Below, one piece after another: positions 36,535 through 45,651 of a stretch of 64,000 nt of DNA. The notes beneath the pieces are model-generated. The model ran no database searches. It saw only the letters and a program-made list of their open reading frames with translations, and was not told where the DNA came from. The stretch comes from Pseudomonas sp. URMO17WK12:I2 (GTDB taxonomy: Bacteria > Pseudomonadota > Gammaproteobacteria > Pseudomonadales > Pseudomonadaceae): NCBI RefSeq assembly GCF_003253735.1, contig NZ_QKYW01000001.1:1054001-1118000 (forward strand), in the 5' to 3' direction. Position numbers and translations under genes: made by a program. Numbering within the stretch: position 1 is the stretch's first letter; every line of letters begins with the position of its first letter.

Positions 36535-38517
36535 ATGAGCATGGAACGTCTCAGTGAGCAGGTCGATGCCTACGTCGCCTGGAAGCGCGAACTGGTCCGC
36601 GAGATCACCCGCTACCGCAGTTGGCTGGCCCATAACCGGTTGAGCAGCGAGGGCGTAGAGGCGCGCCTGGAGCGGGCGTTGCGCCTGCTGCGCACCGACC
36701 ACATCACCCTGGCGTTCGTCGGCGAGTTCTCCCGCGGCAAGACCGAGCTGATCAATAGCCTGTTCTTTTCCGAATACGGCCAGCGTCTGCTGCCTTCCCA
36801 GGCCGGGCGCACCACCATGTGCCCGACGGAAATTCTCTACGACCCAGGCGCCGAGCAGCCGTACATCCGCCTGCTGCCGATCGAGACGCGGATCGCCGAG
36901 GCCAGCGTGGCGCAGTTCAAGCGCACGCCGCGCCATTGGGTGAATATCACCCTGGACACCCGCGACCCGGACAGCATGGCCAAGGCCTTCGCCCAGGTCG
37001 CCGCCAGCAAGGCCATGCCGGTGGAGAAGGCCATCAGCCTGGGCTTTCACCCGGACAACCTGGAGAGCACCGACAAATCCGGCCAGGTGCTGGTGCCCGC
37101 CTGGCGGCACGCCATCGTCAACTTCGATCACCCGCTACTGCGCCAGGGCCTGCGCATTCTCGACACGCCGGGCCTCAACGCCCTGGGCTGCGAGCCGGAG
37201 CTGACCCTGTCGATGCTGCCCAGCGCCCAGGCGGTGATCTTCCTGCTGTCCGCCGATACGGGGGTCACCGCCAGCGACCTGGATATCTGGCAGCAACACG
37301 TGCAGCCGCTCGACGAAGAGCGCCAGGGCTGCCTGTACGCCGTGCTGAACAAGATCGACGTGCTGTGGGACGACCTGGCCGGCGAGACCTTCGTGGCCAA
37401 TGCCATCGAGCGGGTGCGCATGCAGGCAGCCCGTCACCTGGGCATCGCGGCCCGGGACATTCTGCCGTTGTCGGCCAAACAGGCATTGCTCGCCAAGGTG
37501 CGCAAGGATCCGGCGCTGCTGGCACGCAGCCAGATGGCCGAACTCGAGACGCTGCTCTGCGAGCGCATCGTGGCGCAAAAGGAACAGCTGCTCGAGGAAC
37601 GCGTAGTGCGCCAGGCGCTGGCCATGCTCAACAACAGCCAGCACGTGCTTGGCCTGCGCCTGGCCAAGGTCAACGAGCAGTTGCAGCTGCTCGATGGGCG
37701 CCGCCAGGACAACGGCCAGATGCTCATGGAGCTGACCAGCCGTACCAAGGACGACCACACCCTGCACCACAAGCGCCTGGTGGCGCTGCGCACCAATCAG
37801 CGCTTGCTGCGTAACCAGGGCGAACGCCTGAAGACCTCGGCCCAGGCGGAGAAACTCGAGGCGCACCTTGCCCAGTTGCGGCGCCAGCTCAACGGCGCCT
37901 GGACGACGCTGGGCATCAACCAGTCGATCCTGAATTTCTTCACCGCCGTCGAGGATGACCTGCACAGCCTGGCCCACGACGCCGACATGGCCAACCGCAT
38001 GGTCGAGGCCATCTACCGCCGGCACAACGAGGAAAACCCGCTGCAGGCGGTCGATGCACCACGCTTCGAGCTGGCCGACTACGTGCGCGAGCTGCGCCAT
38101 CTGCAGAAGAAGGCCGATCGTTTCCGCCTGGGCCTCAAAGCGCTGCTGACCGAACAGCGCAGCCTGGGCCGGCGCTTCTTCGCCACCCTGGTGCAGGAGG
38201 TCATCGGCCTGCACCGCCGCCTGCGCCGCGATGCCGAGCGCTGGGCCGACGAGGCACTGATGCCGCTGATGCAGCACAGCCTGGAGCACAAGCAGTTGCT
38301 GGAAGGCCACATGCTGCGTCTCAAGGCCCTGGCTCAGGACACCCAGCACGGTCGCCAGCGCCACCAGCAACTGGCCCAGTATGCCGAGGAGCTAAAGGGG
38401 CAGCTGGCCCAGGCCGGCGACATGCTGCGCGTCATGCGCCGGCCGGCGCCCATCCAGCGCCAGGCCAAGGTGGTCACCCTCAAGGGCATGCCGCGCCCGG
38501 TCGGCAACGCCGAATAG
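36535..38517 (+). CDS. Dynamin-family GTPase (bacterial dynamin-like protein)
   Basis: A protein of 660 residues. The GTPase domain is clear: G1 GEFSRGKT at residues 63-70, a likely G2 Thr in GRTTMCPTEILY, G3 DTPG at D210 (LRILDTPGLNALG), and G4 NKID at 272-275. After about residue 330 the protein is a long run of helices with heptad-like content (for example 345-460 and 500-620), as in the middle and effector parts of dynamins. No transmembrane helix is visible. Bacterial dynamin-like proteins bind or fuse membranes or act in chromosome and stress functions; the role here is unknown. It stands alone between yggU and metX with its own AGGGA ribosome site. Confidence 0.85.
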   Translation: MSMERLSEQVDAYVAWKRELVREITRYRSWLAHNRLSSEGVEARLERALRLLRTDHITLAFVGEFSRGKTELINSLFFSEYGQRLLPSQAGRTTMCPTEILYDPGAEQPYIRLLPIETRIAEASVAQFKRTPRHWVNITLDTRDPDSMAKAFAQVAASKAMPVEKAISLGFHPDNLESTDKSGQVLVPAWRHAIVNFDHPLLRQGLRILDTPGLNALGCEPELTLSMLPSAQAVIFLLSADTGVTASDLDIWQQHVQPLDEERQGCLYAVLNKIDVLWDDLAGETFVANAIERVRMQAARHLGIAARDILPLSAKQALLAKVRKDPALLARSQMAELETLLCERIVAQKEQLLEERVVRQALAMLNNSQHVLGLRLAKVNEQLQLLDGRRQDNGQMLMELTSRTKDDHTLHHKRLVALRTNQRLLRNQGERLKTSAQAEKLEAHLAQLRRQLNGAWTTLGINQSILNFFTAVEDDLHSLAHDADMANRMVEAIYRRHNEENPLQAVDAPRFELADYVRELRHLQKKADRFRLGLKALLTEQRSLGRRFFATLVQEVIGLHRRLRRDAERWADEALMPLMQHSLEHKQLLEGHMLRLKALAQDTQHGRQRHQQLAQYAEELKGQLAQAGDMLRVMRRPAPIQRQAKVVTLKGMPRPVGNAE

Positions 38518-38639
38518 CTCCAGATGCCGCCGCGCTAGTGGGCTCGGCCAGCGCGGCCAGCAGTTTCCTTGCCGCTGACAGGCGCGCTCTTTAGACTGCT
38601 GCACTTTCCTACATCCCTTTTCTTAGCCGAGCAGAGTCG

Positions 38640-39779
38640 ATGTCGACTGTTTTTCCTCAAGACTCCGTTGGCCTGGTAACGCCGCAGATCGCCCGTTTTG
38701 CCGAGCCGCTGGCGCTGGCCTGCGGGCGCAGCCTGGCCGATTACCAGCTGACCTACGAAACCTACGGCGAGCTCAATGCCAGCGCCAGCAACGCGGTGCT
38801 GATCTGCCACGCGCTGTCCGGCCATCATCATGCCGCCGGTTACCACAGCGTGGACGACCGCAAGCCGGGCTGGTGGGACAGCTGCATCGGCCCGGGCAAG
38901 CCGATCGATACCAACAAGTTTTTCGTCGTCAGCCTCAACAACCTGGGCGGCTGCAACGGCTCGACCGGCCCCTCGGACCTCAACCCGGCGACCGGCAAAC
39001 CGTTCGGCGCCGACTTTCCGGTGATGACCGTGGAAGACTGGGTCAACAGCCAGGCGCGCCTGGCCGACCTGCTGGGTGTGCAACAGTGGGCAGCGGTGAT
39101 CGGCGGCAGCCTGGGCGGCATGCAGGCCATGCAGTGGACGATCAGTTACCCCGACCGCGTGCGCCACTGCCTGGCCATCGCCTCGGCGCCGAAACTCTCG
39201 GCGCAGAACATCGCCTTCAACGAAGTGGCGCGCCAGGCGATTCTCACCGACCCCGAGTTCCACGGCGGGCACTTCCAGGACCAGGGCGTGATTCCCAAGC
39301 GCGGCCTGATGCTGGCGCGCATGGTCGGCCACATCACCTACCTGTCCGATGACGCCATGGGCGAGAAATTCGGCCGTGGCCTGAAGAACGAAAAGCTCAA
39401 CTACGACTTCCACAGCGTGGAATTCCAGGTCGAGAGCTACCTGCGCTATCAGGGCGAAGAATTCTCCGGGCGCTTCGATGCCAATACCTATCTGCTGATG
39501 ACTAAGGCGCTGGACTACTTCGACCCGGCCGCCGAGCACGATGGCGACCTGGCCAAAACCCTGGCCAAGGCCAAGGCGGACTTCTGCGTGATGTCATTCA
39601 CCACCGACTGGCGCTTTTCGCCGGCCCGCTCGCGGGAGATCGTCGACGCCCTGCTCGCTGCCCGCAAGAACGTCTGCTACCTGGAAATCGACGCACCCCA
39701 GGGCCACGACGCCTTCCTGATGCCAATTCCCCGCTATCTGCAGGGTTTTGCCAGCTACATGAAACGGATCGAGGTGTAA
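38640..39779 (+). CDS. metX: Homoserine O-acyltransferase MetX
   Basis: A protein of 379 residues, an alpha/beta hydrolase that acylates homoserine in methionine synthesis. Motifs: [36 protein letters not shown], the nucleophile elbow [32 protein letters not shown] (family YLRYQG...F) and the late Asp/His in FTTDWRFSP and GHDAFLM. Acetyl- or succinyl-CoA preference cannot be read reliably; several Pseudomonas MetX enzymes are reported to use succinyl-CoA. It is followed after 2 bp by metW, its usual partner. Confidence 0.95.
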   Translation: MSTVFPQDSVGLVTPQIARFAEPLALACGRSLADYQLTYETYGELNASASNAVLICHALSGHHHAAGYHSVDDRKPGWWDSCIGPGKPIDTNKFFVVSLNNLGGCNGSTGPSDLNPATGKPFGADFPVMTVEDWVNSQARLADLLGVQQWAAVIGGSLGGMQAMQWTISYPDRVRHCLAIASAPKLSAQNIAFNEVARQAILTDPEFHGGHFQDQGVIPKRGLMLARMVGHITYLSDDAMGEKFGRGLKNEKLNYDFHSVEFQVESYLRYQGEEFSGRFDANTYLLMTKALDYFDPAAEHDGDLAKTLAKAKADFCVMSFTTDWRFSPARSREIVDALLAARKNVCYLEIDAPQGHDAFLMPIPRYLQGFASYMKRIEV

Positions 39780-39781
39780 GC

Positions 39782-40402
39782 ATGCGCGCCGACCTAGAGA
39801 TCATCCAGGAATGGATTCCCGCCGGCAGCCGCGTCCTCGACCTGGGCTGTGGCGACGGCGAACTGCTCGCCTGGCTGAGCGCCAACAAGCAGGTCAGCGG
39901 TTATGGCCTGGAAATCGACCCGGACAAGATCGCCCAGTGCATCGGCAAGGGCGTCAACGTCATCGAGCAGAACCTCGACGAAGGCCTGGGCAACTTCGCC
40001 AGCGACAGCTTCGACGTGGTGGTCATGACCCAGTCGCTGCAGGCGCTGCACTTTCCCGACAAGGTGCTGGCCGAGATGCTGCGCGTCGGCAAGACCTGCA
40101 TCATCACCTTCCCCAACTTCGGCCACTGGCGCTGCCGCTGGTACCTGGCCAGCAAGGGCCGCATGCCGGTGTCGGACTTCCTGCCCTACACCTGGTACAA
40201 CACGCCGAACATCCACTTCTGCACCTTCGAGGACTTCGAACGCCTGTGCCATCAGCAGAGCGCCCGGGTACTGGAACGTCTGGCCGTGGACCGCGAGCAC
40301 CGGCATGGCTGGGCCAGCCGCAGCTGGCCGAACCTGTTTGGCGAGATCGGCATCTACCGCATCAGCGGCCACAACGCGCACGACGTGCGCATCGCCAACT
40401 AG
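39782..40402 (+). CDS. metW: MetW, methionine biosynthesis protein (methyltransferase fold)
   Basis: A protein of 206 residues with a SAM-binding type I fold: VLDLGCGDGELLAWLSAN at about 18-35, GYGLEIDPDKIAQCI, VVVMTQSLQALHFPDKVLAE and KTCIITFPNFGHWRCR. The C-terminal YNTPNIHFCTFEDFERL and RHGWASRSWPNLFGE stretches are typical of MetW. It is thought to activate MetX rather than to methylate a small substrate. It lies 2 bp after metX and is probably cotranscribed with it. Confidence 0.95.
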   Translation: MRADLEIIQEWIPAGSRVLDLGCGDGELLAWLSANKQVSGYGLEIDPDKIAQCIGKGVNVIEQNLDEGLGNFASDSFDVVVMTQSLQALHFPDKVLAEMLRVGKTCIITFPNFGHWRCRWYLASKGRMPVSDFLPYTWYNTPNIHFCTFEDFERLCHQQSARVLERLAVDREHRHGWASRSWPNLFGEIGIYRISGHNAHDVRIAN

Positions 40403-40410
40403 GCCGGCCC

Positions 40411-40815
40411 ATGCGTCTGTTCGCCCTGCTGATCGTGCTGACTGTGAGCCTGTCGGCCACTGCCGCTGAACGCATGCAGCGCCTTGGCGATCTGCAGGTG
40501 CATTACAGCGCCTTCAATGCCAGCTACCTGCAGCCGCAGATCGCCGCGGCCAGCGGCCTGGAGCGCAGCAGCAAGCTGGGCGTGCTGAACATCAGCGTGC
40601 TGCGCGCCGGCAAGTCGAGCCCGGCCACGGTCAGCGGTGAAGTGAAGACGGTATTGGGCCACGGCCAGAAACTGACCTTTATCGAGCAGCGCGAGGGTGA
40701 GTTCGTCTCGTACCTGGCGCAGTTTCCCCTCGAATCCCGTGAGGTGCTGCTGTTCAACCTGCAGGTGAACGGCCAGCGCCTGGACTTCAACCAGGAACTC
40801 TTTCCGGAGCCATGA
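40411..40815 (+). CDS. DUF4426 periplasmic protein
   Basis: A protein of 134 residues beginning [20 protein letters not shown], a signal peptide with an ATA-A cleavage site. The mature part is a short beta-rich domain ([51 protein letters not shown]) that matches what I know of DUF4426, usually found between metW and rdgB in pseudomonads. The frame is open far upstream, but the signal peptide fixes the start. Its last bases overlap the rdgB start (ATGA). Function unknown. Confidence 0.82.
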   Translation: MRLFALLIVLTVSLSATAAERMQRLGDLQVHYSAFNASYLQPQIAAASGLERSSKLGVLNISVLRAGKSSPATVSGEVKTVLGHGQKLTFIEQREGEFVSYLAQFPLESREVLLFNLQVNGQRLDFNQELFPEP

Positions 40816-41405
40816 TGCCTTTTCCCGAACTCGTCCTCGCCAGCCACAACGCCGGCAAACTCAAGGAACTGCAAGCCATGCTCGGCGACCGTGTGCGCCT
40901 GCGCTCGGTTGGTGAGTTCAGCCAGGTGGAACCGGAGGAAACCGGCCTGTCGTTCGTCGAGAATGCCATCCTCAAGGCACGCAACGCCTCGCGCCTGTCC
41001 GGCCTGCCGGCGCTGGCCGACGACTCCGGCCTGGCGGTGGACTTCCTCGGCGGCGCGCCGGGCATCTACTCGGCCCGTTACGCCGACGGCCAGGGCGACG
41101 CCGCCAACAACGCCAAGCTGCTGGCGGCCCTCAAGGAGGTGCCGGACGCCGAGCGCGGCGCCCAGTTCGTCTGCTGCCTGGCCCTGGTACGGCATGCCGA
41201 CGACCCGCTGCCGATCCTCTGCGAAGGCCTGTGGCACGGTCGCATCCTCCACGAAGCCCGTGGCGAGCACGGTTTCGGCTACGACCCGCTGTTCTGGGTC
41301 GAGGAGCGCCAGTGCTCCAGCGCCGAACTGTCACCGGCCGATAAGAACCAACTCAGCCACCGCGCCATTGCCATGCAGTTGCTCAAGCAGCGTCTGGGAT
41401 TGTAA
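40812..41405 (+). CDS. rdgB: RdgB/HAM1 XTP/dITP pyrophosphatase
   Basis: A protein of 197 residues that cleaves ITP, dITP and XTP to monophosphates, keeping damaged purines out of DNA. Motifs: [19 protein letters not shown] (SHNxxK), [53 protein letters not shown] and [16 protein letters not shown] at the start leaves one codon of doubt. It is coupled to the upstream DUF4426 gene. The last base of its stop codon is the first base of repeat copy 3. Confidence 0.96.
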   Translation: MMPFPELVLASHNAGKLKELQAMLGDRVRLRSVGEFSQVEPEETGLSFVENAILKARNASRLSGLPALADDSGLAVDFLGGAPGIYSARYADGQGDAANNAKLLAALKEVPDAERGAQFVCCLALVRHADDPLPILCEGLWHGRILHEARGEHGFGYDPLFWVEERQCSSAELSPADKNQLSHRAIAMQLLKQRLGL

Positions 41406-41590
41406 GAACCTGTTCAAAGCCTGCTGCGCGTCGGCACTGCGGCGTTAAAAACAGGCTGGATTGCCAGCCCAGTCGGACTGCTCATTTACAGCTCGTAAAG
41501 TCGGGCGCGACTCCGACCGGTCCTCGCCTGTTTTTGCGGGGCCGCCTAGGCCTTGCATTGCTCTAGCTCGCGAGACTTTGAACAGGCTCT
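41405..41590 (+). repeat. Interspersed repeat, copy 3 of 4 (inverted ends)
   Basis: The ends AGAACCTGTTCAAAG and, reversed, AGAGCCTGTTCAAAG match at 14 of 15. The interior reads GGCGTTAAAAACAGGC, GCTCATTTACAGCTCGTAAA and GCCTGTTTTTGC, where AAAAACAGGC and its reverse make an inner inverted repeat, followed by CCTTGCATTGCTCTAGCTCG. The latter phrase is also close to copy 2. It fills most of the gap between rdgB and hemW and is the longest copy. Confidence 0.82.
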
Positions 41591-41676
41591 AAGCGGTTCC
41601 AAATGGGGCGTTTCGTCCACGCACTTTGGCAGTTTGCCCAACTCGTGCCACGATAGCGCCCCGCAACCACCCTGCC

Positions 41677-42831
41677 GTGATCCAAAAGCCCGTGTTCCAG
41701 CTGCCCCCTTTGGCCCTGTACGTCCATATTCCCTGGTGCGTGCGCAAGTGCCCCTACTGCGACTTCAACTCCCACGCTGCCGGCCCCAATCTGCCGGAAG
41801 AGGCCTACGTCGACGCGCTGCTCGCCGACCTCGACAGTGATCTGCAGCACGCTTATGGCCGGCCGCTGACCTCGATCTTCTTTGGCGGCGGCACACCCAG
41901 CCTGTTTTCTGCCAAGGCCCTTGGCCGCCTGCTGGAAGGCGTGGAGCGACGCATCCCGTTTGCCGGCGATATCGAGATCACCCTGGAAGCCAACCCGGGC
42001 ACCTTCGAGCAGGAGAAGTTCGCCGCGTACCGGCGCCTGGGCATCAACCGGCTGTCGATCGGCGTGCAGAGCTTCCAGGCGGAAAAACTCAAGGCCCTGG
42101 GGCGTATCCACGATGGCGATGAAGCCGTACGCGCTGCCGATATGGCCCGCGCCGCCGGCTTCGACAACTTCAATCTTGACCTGATGCACGGCCTGCCGGA
42201 TCAGTCCCTGGAGGACGCCCTGGGCGACCTGCGCATCGCCATCGCCCAGGCACCGACGCACCTGTCCTGGTATCAGTTGACGGTGGAACCCAACACGGTG
42301 TTCTGGAACCAGCCACCGGTGCTGCCCGAAGACGACACCCTGTGGGACATCCAGGAAGCCGGCCAGGCGCTGCTTGCCGAACATGGCTATGCCCAATACG
42401 AGGTCTCGGCCTACGCGCAGCCCGAGCGCATGGCGCGGCACAACCTGAACTACTGGACCTTCGGCGACTTCCTCGGCATTGGCGCCGGCGCCCACGGCAA
42501 GCTGAGCACCCCGGACGGAAGCATCAGCCGCACCTGGAAAACCCGCCTGCCCAAGGATTACCTCGACCCTGCCAAGCAATACAGCGCGGGCGAGCGCGTC
42601 CTCACCGTCGACGAGCTGCCGTTCGAGTTCCTGATCAATGTGCTGCGCCTGAGCGATGGTTGCGCCGCTGAGCTGTTCAGCCAGCGCACCGGCCTGCCCC
42701 TCGAACACCTGGCAGAGGCTCGTGCCCAGGTCGAGCAACGCGGCATGCTGCACAAGGATCCGACACGCCTGGCAGCGACCCGTGAAGGCCAGCTGTTTCT
42801 CAATGATCTGCTGCAGTATTTCCTGCCTTGA
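41677..42831 (+). CDS. hemW: HemW, radical SAM haem chaperone
   Basis: A protein of 384 residues if the GTG at 41677 is the start; the frame is open back to a TTG at 41626 and no ATG fits, so the start is uncertain. The radical SAM motif is HIPWCVRKCPYCDFNSH (CX3CX2C), followed by FFGGGTPSLFS, ITLEANPGTFEQEKF, RLSIGVQSF and NFNLDLMHGLP. The C-terminal HemN-type region holds RHNLNYWTFGDFLGIGAGAH. HemW binds haem and delivers it to respiratory enzymes; it resembles coproporphyrinogen dehydrogenase HemN but is a distinct branch. It is downstream of repeat copy 3. Confidence 0.93.
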   Translation: MIQKPVFQLPPLALYVHIPWCVRKCPYCDFNSHAAGPNLPEEAYVDALLADLDSDLQHAYGRPLTSIFFGGGTPSLFSAKALGRLLEGVERRIPFAGDIEITLEANPGTFEQEKFAAYRRLGINRLSIGVQSFQAEKLKALGRIHDGDEAVRAADMARAAGFDNFNLDLMHGLPDQSLEDALGDLRIAIAQAPTHLSWYQLTVEPNTVFWNQPPVLPEDDTLWDIQEAGQALLAEHGYAQYEVSAYAQPERMARHNLNYWTFGDFLGIGAGAHGKLSTPDGSISRTWKTRLPKDYLDPAKQYSAGERVLTVDELPFEFLINVLRLSDGCAAELFSQRTGLPLEHLAEARAQVEQRGMLHKDPTRLAATREGQLFLNDLLQYFLP

Positions 42832-42908
42832 ATCACCAGCCTGCGAACCAACGGCGCGCCGGATGATCCCAGGCAGCAGGATTCAACCCTCATGCCCAAG
42901 GAGCAACC

Positions 42909-43232
42909 ATGGATTATGTGCTGGACCTGATCGCTACCGTGTCACGCTGGAGCCGTGGCCACCTCAGCGAGATTTCCCTGGGCCTGATGGCCACCCTGCT
43001 GGTGCTGTTCGGCCCGGCGATCAACGCCTGGATACAGGGCCGCATCGGCAGCCTCAACTTCGTGCTGCGCACCCTGATATTCGTCGCGGTATGCGTGGTT
43101 GGCTACGGCCTGGCGCTGGTCTACCTGACGCCCCTGCTGACCCAATTGCTGGGCCATTTCAACAACTACACCCTGGCACCGGTGCTGCTGGTGGTGATGT
43201 TCCTGATCGGCGTGCTGGCTGACCGCAGCTGA
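42909..43232 (+). CDS. DUF3392 integral membrane protein
   Basis: A protein of 107 residues with three hydrophobic segments (about 22-38, 52-72 and 85-103): LGLMATLLVLFGPAINAWIQ, RTLIFVAVCVVGYGLALVYL and APVLLVVMFLIGVLADRS. It agrees with the DUF3392 family found after hemW in pseudomonads. AAGGAG lies eight bases before the ATG. Function unknown. Confidence 0.82.
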   Translation: MDYVLDLIATVSRWSRGHLSEISLGLMATLLVLFGPAINAWIQGRIGSLNFVLRTLIFVAVCVVGYGLALVYLTPLLTQLLGHFNNYTLAPVLLVVMFLIGVLADRS

Positions 43233-43238
43233 GCCGCT

Positions 43239-44237
43239 TCAGGGCACCACCTTGATCCAGTCGATCACGCCCACATCCCCATTGCGGTGAGTGCCCAACA
43301 CCTCACCGACTGCCGTCTGCTCCACCGACAGGTCGGCCTCGAGGGGCTTACCGCCACGCTGATCGACCGCGGGGGCCTCGGCAACCGGGCTGAACAGCAG
43401 ATTGCCCTGAAACGACCGCACCCGGGTGCCCGACGGATATTGCATGCTGCCCAATTGCACGGGCTCCACCAGCTCGCCCTGCCAATTCTGCAGCTCGCCA
43501 TAAGGACCATCGAGCCACAAATTCCATAGCCGCAGGTGCAGGCCCTGAAAACGCACGGGTGCATCGCCGGGCTCCAGCTGCCAGCGCCCCCTCTCCACGG
43601 CATGCACGGCCATCGGCTGTGTCCAGGTAACGCCGGCCACCTCGCTTCCAGGCGCCAGTGTGCAGCTGTCCAGCTGCCATGCCTTGGGGTTGAAGCGCTC
43701 AGCGGATGAATATCGGAAGGTCACAGCGGCCTCTGCCGAGCAAAGCCAACCATTCAGCCGGGCCGCCTCGACCAGCTCCGCCTCGCCGGTTGTGTCGCCC
43801 AGCTCAAGGCTGCGCACGGCGGCGCCGTGCACCACAGCGGGCTCGCCATCGAACTGCGCGCGTTGCAGGCTTTGCAAACCACCGGGCAGCGTGTCACCGC
43901 TGAGGTCCCTGAACGGTTCCAGGCGTTCGATGCGCACTTGCGTGCCAGCCGGCAACACCAAATCACCGAGCACCTGCTCGGAATCCAGGCGAGGATTGAG
44001 TGCACGCTGGTCTAGCCAGTGATTGAACTGCCAGCGCACGAATTCGAAGGTTGGCAGGCTGCCTGTGGCGAGAAACACGCCAAGCAACCCGAACCACCAG
44101 CCGCGCGCGAAGATGAAGCGTCTGGCGCGCTGATTCAGCAATGCAACGATCAAACCGGCCAACGCCGCAGCGCAAATCACCGAGACCAGCAAGAACAATG
44201 ATCCGAGCATCATGGCCAATGGGTTGATGGGGATCAT
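43239..44237 (-). CDS. Membrane-anchored protein of unknown function
   Basis: A protein of 332 residues that I do not recognise. Two hydrophobic helices open it (about 7-34, MLGSLFLLVSVICAAALAGL, and 45-60, GWWFGLLGVFLATGS). A beta-rich soluble part of about 270 residues follows, probably periplasmic, with repeated short phrases of the type LPAGTQVRIERL, YPSGTRVRSFQGNL and LAPGSEVAGV, as if built from related beta hairpins. It is convergent with the DUF3392 gene (6 bp apart) and ends at a likely synteny junction. Its own terminator-like hairpin is not evident downstream; one lies upstream at 44325. Confidence 0.5.
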   Translation of the reverse strand: MIPINPLAMMLGSLFLLVSVICAAALAGLIVALLNQRARRFIFARGWWFGLLGVFLATGSLPTFEFVRWQFNHWLDQRALNPRLDSEQVLGDLVLPAGTQVRIERLEPFRDLSGDTLPGGLQSLQRAQFDGEPAVVHGAAVRSLELGDTTGEAELVEAARLNGWLCSAEAAVTFRYSSAERFNPKAWQLDSCTLAPGSEVAGVTWTQPMAVHAVERGRWQLEPGDAPVRFQGLHLRLWNLWLDGPYGELQNWQGELVEPVQLGSMQYPSGTRVRSFQGNLLFSPVAEAPAVDQRGGKPLEADLSVEQTAVGEVLGTHRNGDVGVIDWIKVVP

Positions 44238-44324
44238 GGGTGTCCTTGTAAGCTCGATGGGGCTATTTCGTGGCAGAGCTTAAAAGTCGCCTCCAAGTGA
44301 ATCAACACTTGGTTACACTTCAAC

Positions 44325-44352
44325 AAAAAAGCCAGCAATTCGCTGGCTTTTT
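44325..44352. terminator. Intrinsic terminator after the DUF4870 gene
   Basis: GCCAGC-AATTC-GCTGGC is flanked by six A and a T run, strong in both directions. It ends the rph-DUF4870 transcript on the minus strand and insulates the 332-residue gene, whose transcript starts just beyond it. Confidence 0.9.
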
Positions 44353-44369
44353 CTTCGATCAGGCACTGA

Positions 44370-44741
44370 TCATTTGATCAACCGCAGGCAGAAAGGATAG
44401 CGATAATGCTTGCCCTCGCCTGCCTTGATGCCGCCGATGATGGTCAGCACCACGGTGCCGATGCACAGCAGGCCCATCAGCAGAAAGCCGATAAGCATCA
44501 GCATCAGCAACAGGCAGACGATGCCGGCGATGGCCACGGTCAGCTGAAAGTTGAGGGCCTCCTTGCCCTGCTCGTCGATAAAGGCATGCTGATCCTTCTT
44601 CACCTGCCAGACCACCAGCGGGCCGATCAGGTTGCCGAAGGGAAACACGAAGCCGAGGGCGGCCGCAAAGTGGCAGATCATCGCCCACTGACGCGCATCC
44701 CGGTCGGGCTCGGCGGGCGTTACGGCGTTGTGCTCATCCAT
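44370..44741 (-). CDS. DUF4870 (Tic20-like) membrane protein
   Basis: A protein of 123 residues. The ATG at 44741 has GAGGAG seven bases upstream and is preferred to an adjacent GTG. Family marks: ARQWAMICHFAAALGFVFPF, GNLIGPLVVWQVKKDQHAFI, DEQGKEALNFQLTV and GGIKAGEGKHYRYPFCLRL. Three to four membrane helices. Function unknown. It is 26 bp downstream of rph; a homologue next to rph is usual in pseudomonads. Confidence 0.88.
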   Translation of the reverse strand: MDEHNAVTPAEPDRDARQWAMICHFAAALGFVFPFGNLIGPLVVWQVKKDQHAFIDEQGKEALNFQLTVAIAGIVCLLLMLMLIGFLLMGLLCIGTVVLTIIGGIKAGEGKHYRYPFCLRLIK

Positions 44742-44767
44742 CACGGCACTCCTCGGTCAACGGCCGC

Positions 44768-45490
44768 TCATTCGGCCAAAGCAGCCTGCTGCAGAGCGAA
44801 CAGCTCGCTCATGCCCTGCTGCGCCAGGGCCAGCATGGCATTCAGTTCGGCCGGCTGGAACGGCGCGCCTTCGGCGGTGCCCTGCACTTCGATGAAGCCG
44901 CCGGTGCTGGTCATCACCACGTTGAGGTCGGTCTCTGCAGCGGAGTCTTCCAGGTAATCCAGGTCGAGTACCGGCTCACCCTGGTAGATACCCACGGAAA
45001 CGGCAGCGATCATCTGCTTGAGCGGGTCGCCACCCTTGAGGCCACCACGCTTTTTCATCACCTTCAGCGCATCGACCAGGGCGACCATGGCGCCGGTGAT
45101 CGACGCGGTGCGGGTACCACCGTCGGCCTGGATCACGTCGCAATCGACATACAGGGTGTTCTCGCCCAGTTTGCTCATGTCCAGCGCGGCGCGCAGGGAG
45201 CGGCCGATCAGGCGCTGGATTTCCAGGGTACGGCCGCCCTGCTTGCCCTTGCTGGCTTCACGCTGGTTACGGTCGCCAGTGGCGCGCGGCAGCATGCCGT
45301 ACTCGGCGGTCACCCAACCCTGGCCCTGGCCTTTCAGAAAGCGCGGTACGCCCTGCTCGACGCTGACGGTGCAAATCACCTTGGTATCACCGAACTCCAC
45401 CAGTACCGAACCCTCGGCATGCTTGGTGTAGTTGCGAGTGATGCGGATCGAACGCAACTGATCGGCGGCGCGGCCACTGGGACGTTTCAT
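44768..45490 (-). CDS. rph: Ribonuclease PH
   Basis: A protein of 240 residues (E. coli 238). It is a phosphorolytic 3'-5' exoribonuclease that trims tRNA precursors. It starts [20 protein letters not shown]. The family stretches [60 protein letters not shown] and [20 protein letters not shown] are intact, as is [20 protein letters not shown]. An upstream open extension of 35 codons is not used. It is divergent from yicC. Confidence 0.96.
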   Translation of the reverse strand: MKRPSGRAADQLRSIRITRNYTKHAEGSVLVEFGDTKVICTVSVEQGVPRFLKGQGQGWVTAEYGMLPRATGDRNQREASKGKQGGRTLEIQRLIGRSLRAALDMSKLGENTLYVDCDVIQADGGTRTASITGAMVALVDALKVMKKRGGLKGGDPLKQMIAAVSVGIYQGEPVLDLDYLEDSAAETDLNVVMTSTGGFIEVQGTAEGAPFQPAELNAMLALAQQGMSELFALQQAALAE

Positions 45491-45651
45491 CAAAATACCT
45501 GCTCTCGAGTAGAATCTGCCGCGCATTATAGGGGCTGTTGCCTCCGTGCCGCGACCGCGCCCGTCCGATGGCCCTGCCCGGCGATTGGGAGCCATCGCCG
45601 CACTGCGCTACAATCGCCGCTTTTGCCCCACCGCAAACCGAGGTACGCCGC

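Noticed and set aside
38518..38639. Possible SAM or SAH riboswitch ahead of metX.
   Set aside because: 122 bases only; I could not find a conserved riboswitch core or a clear switch-terminator pair.
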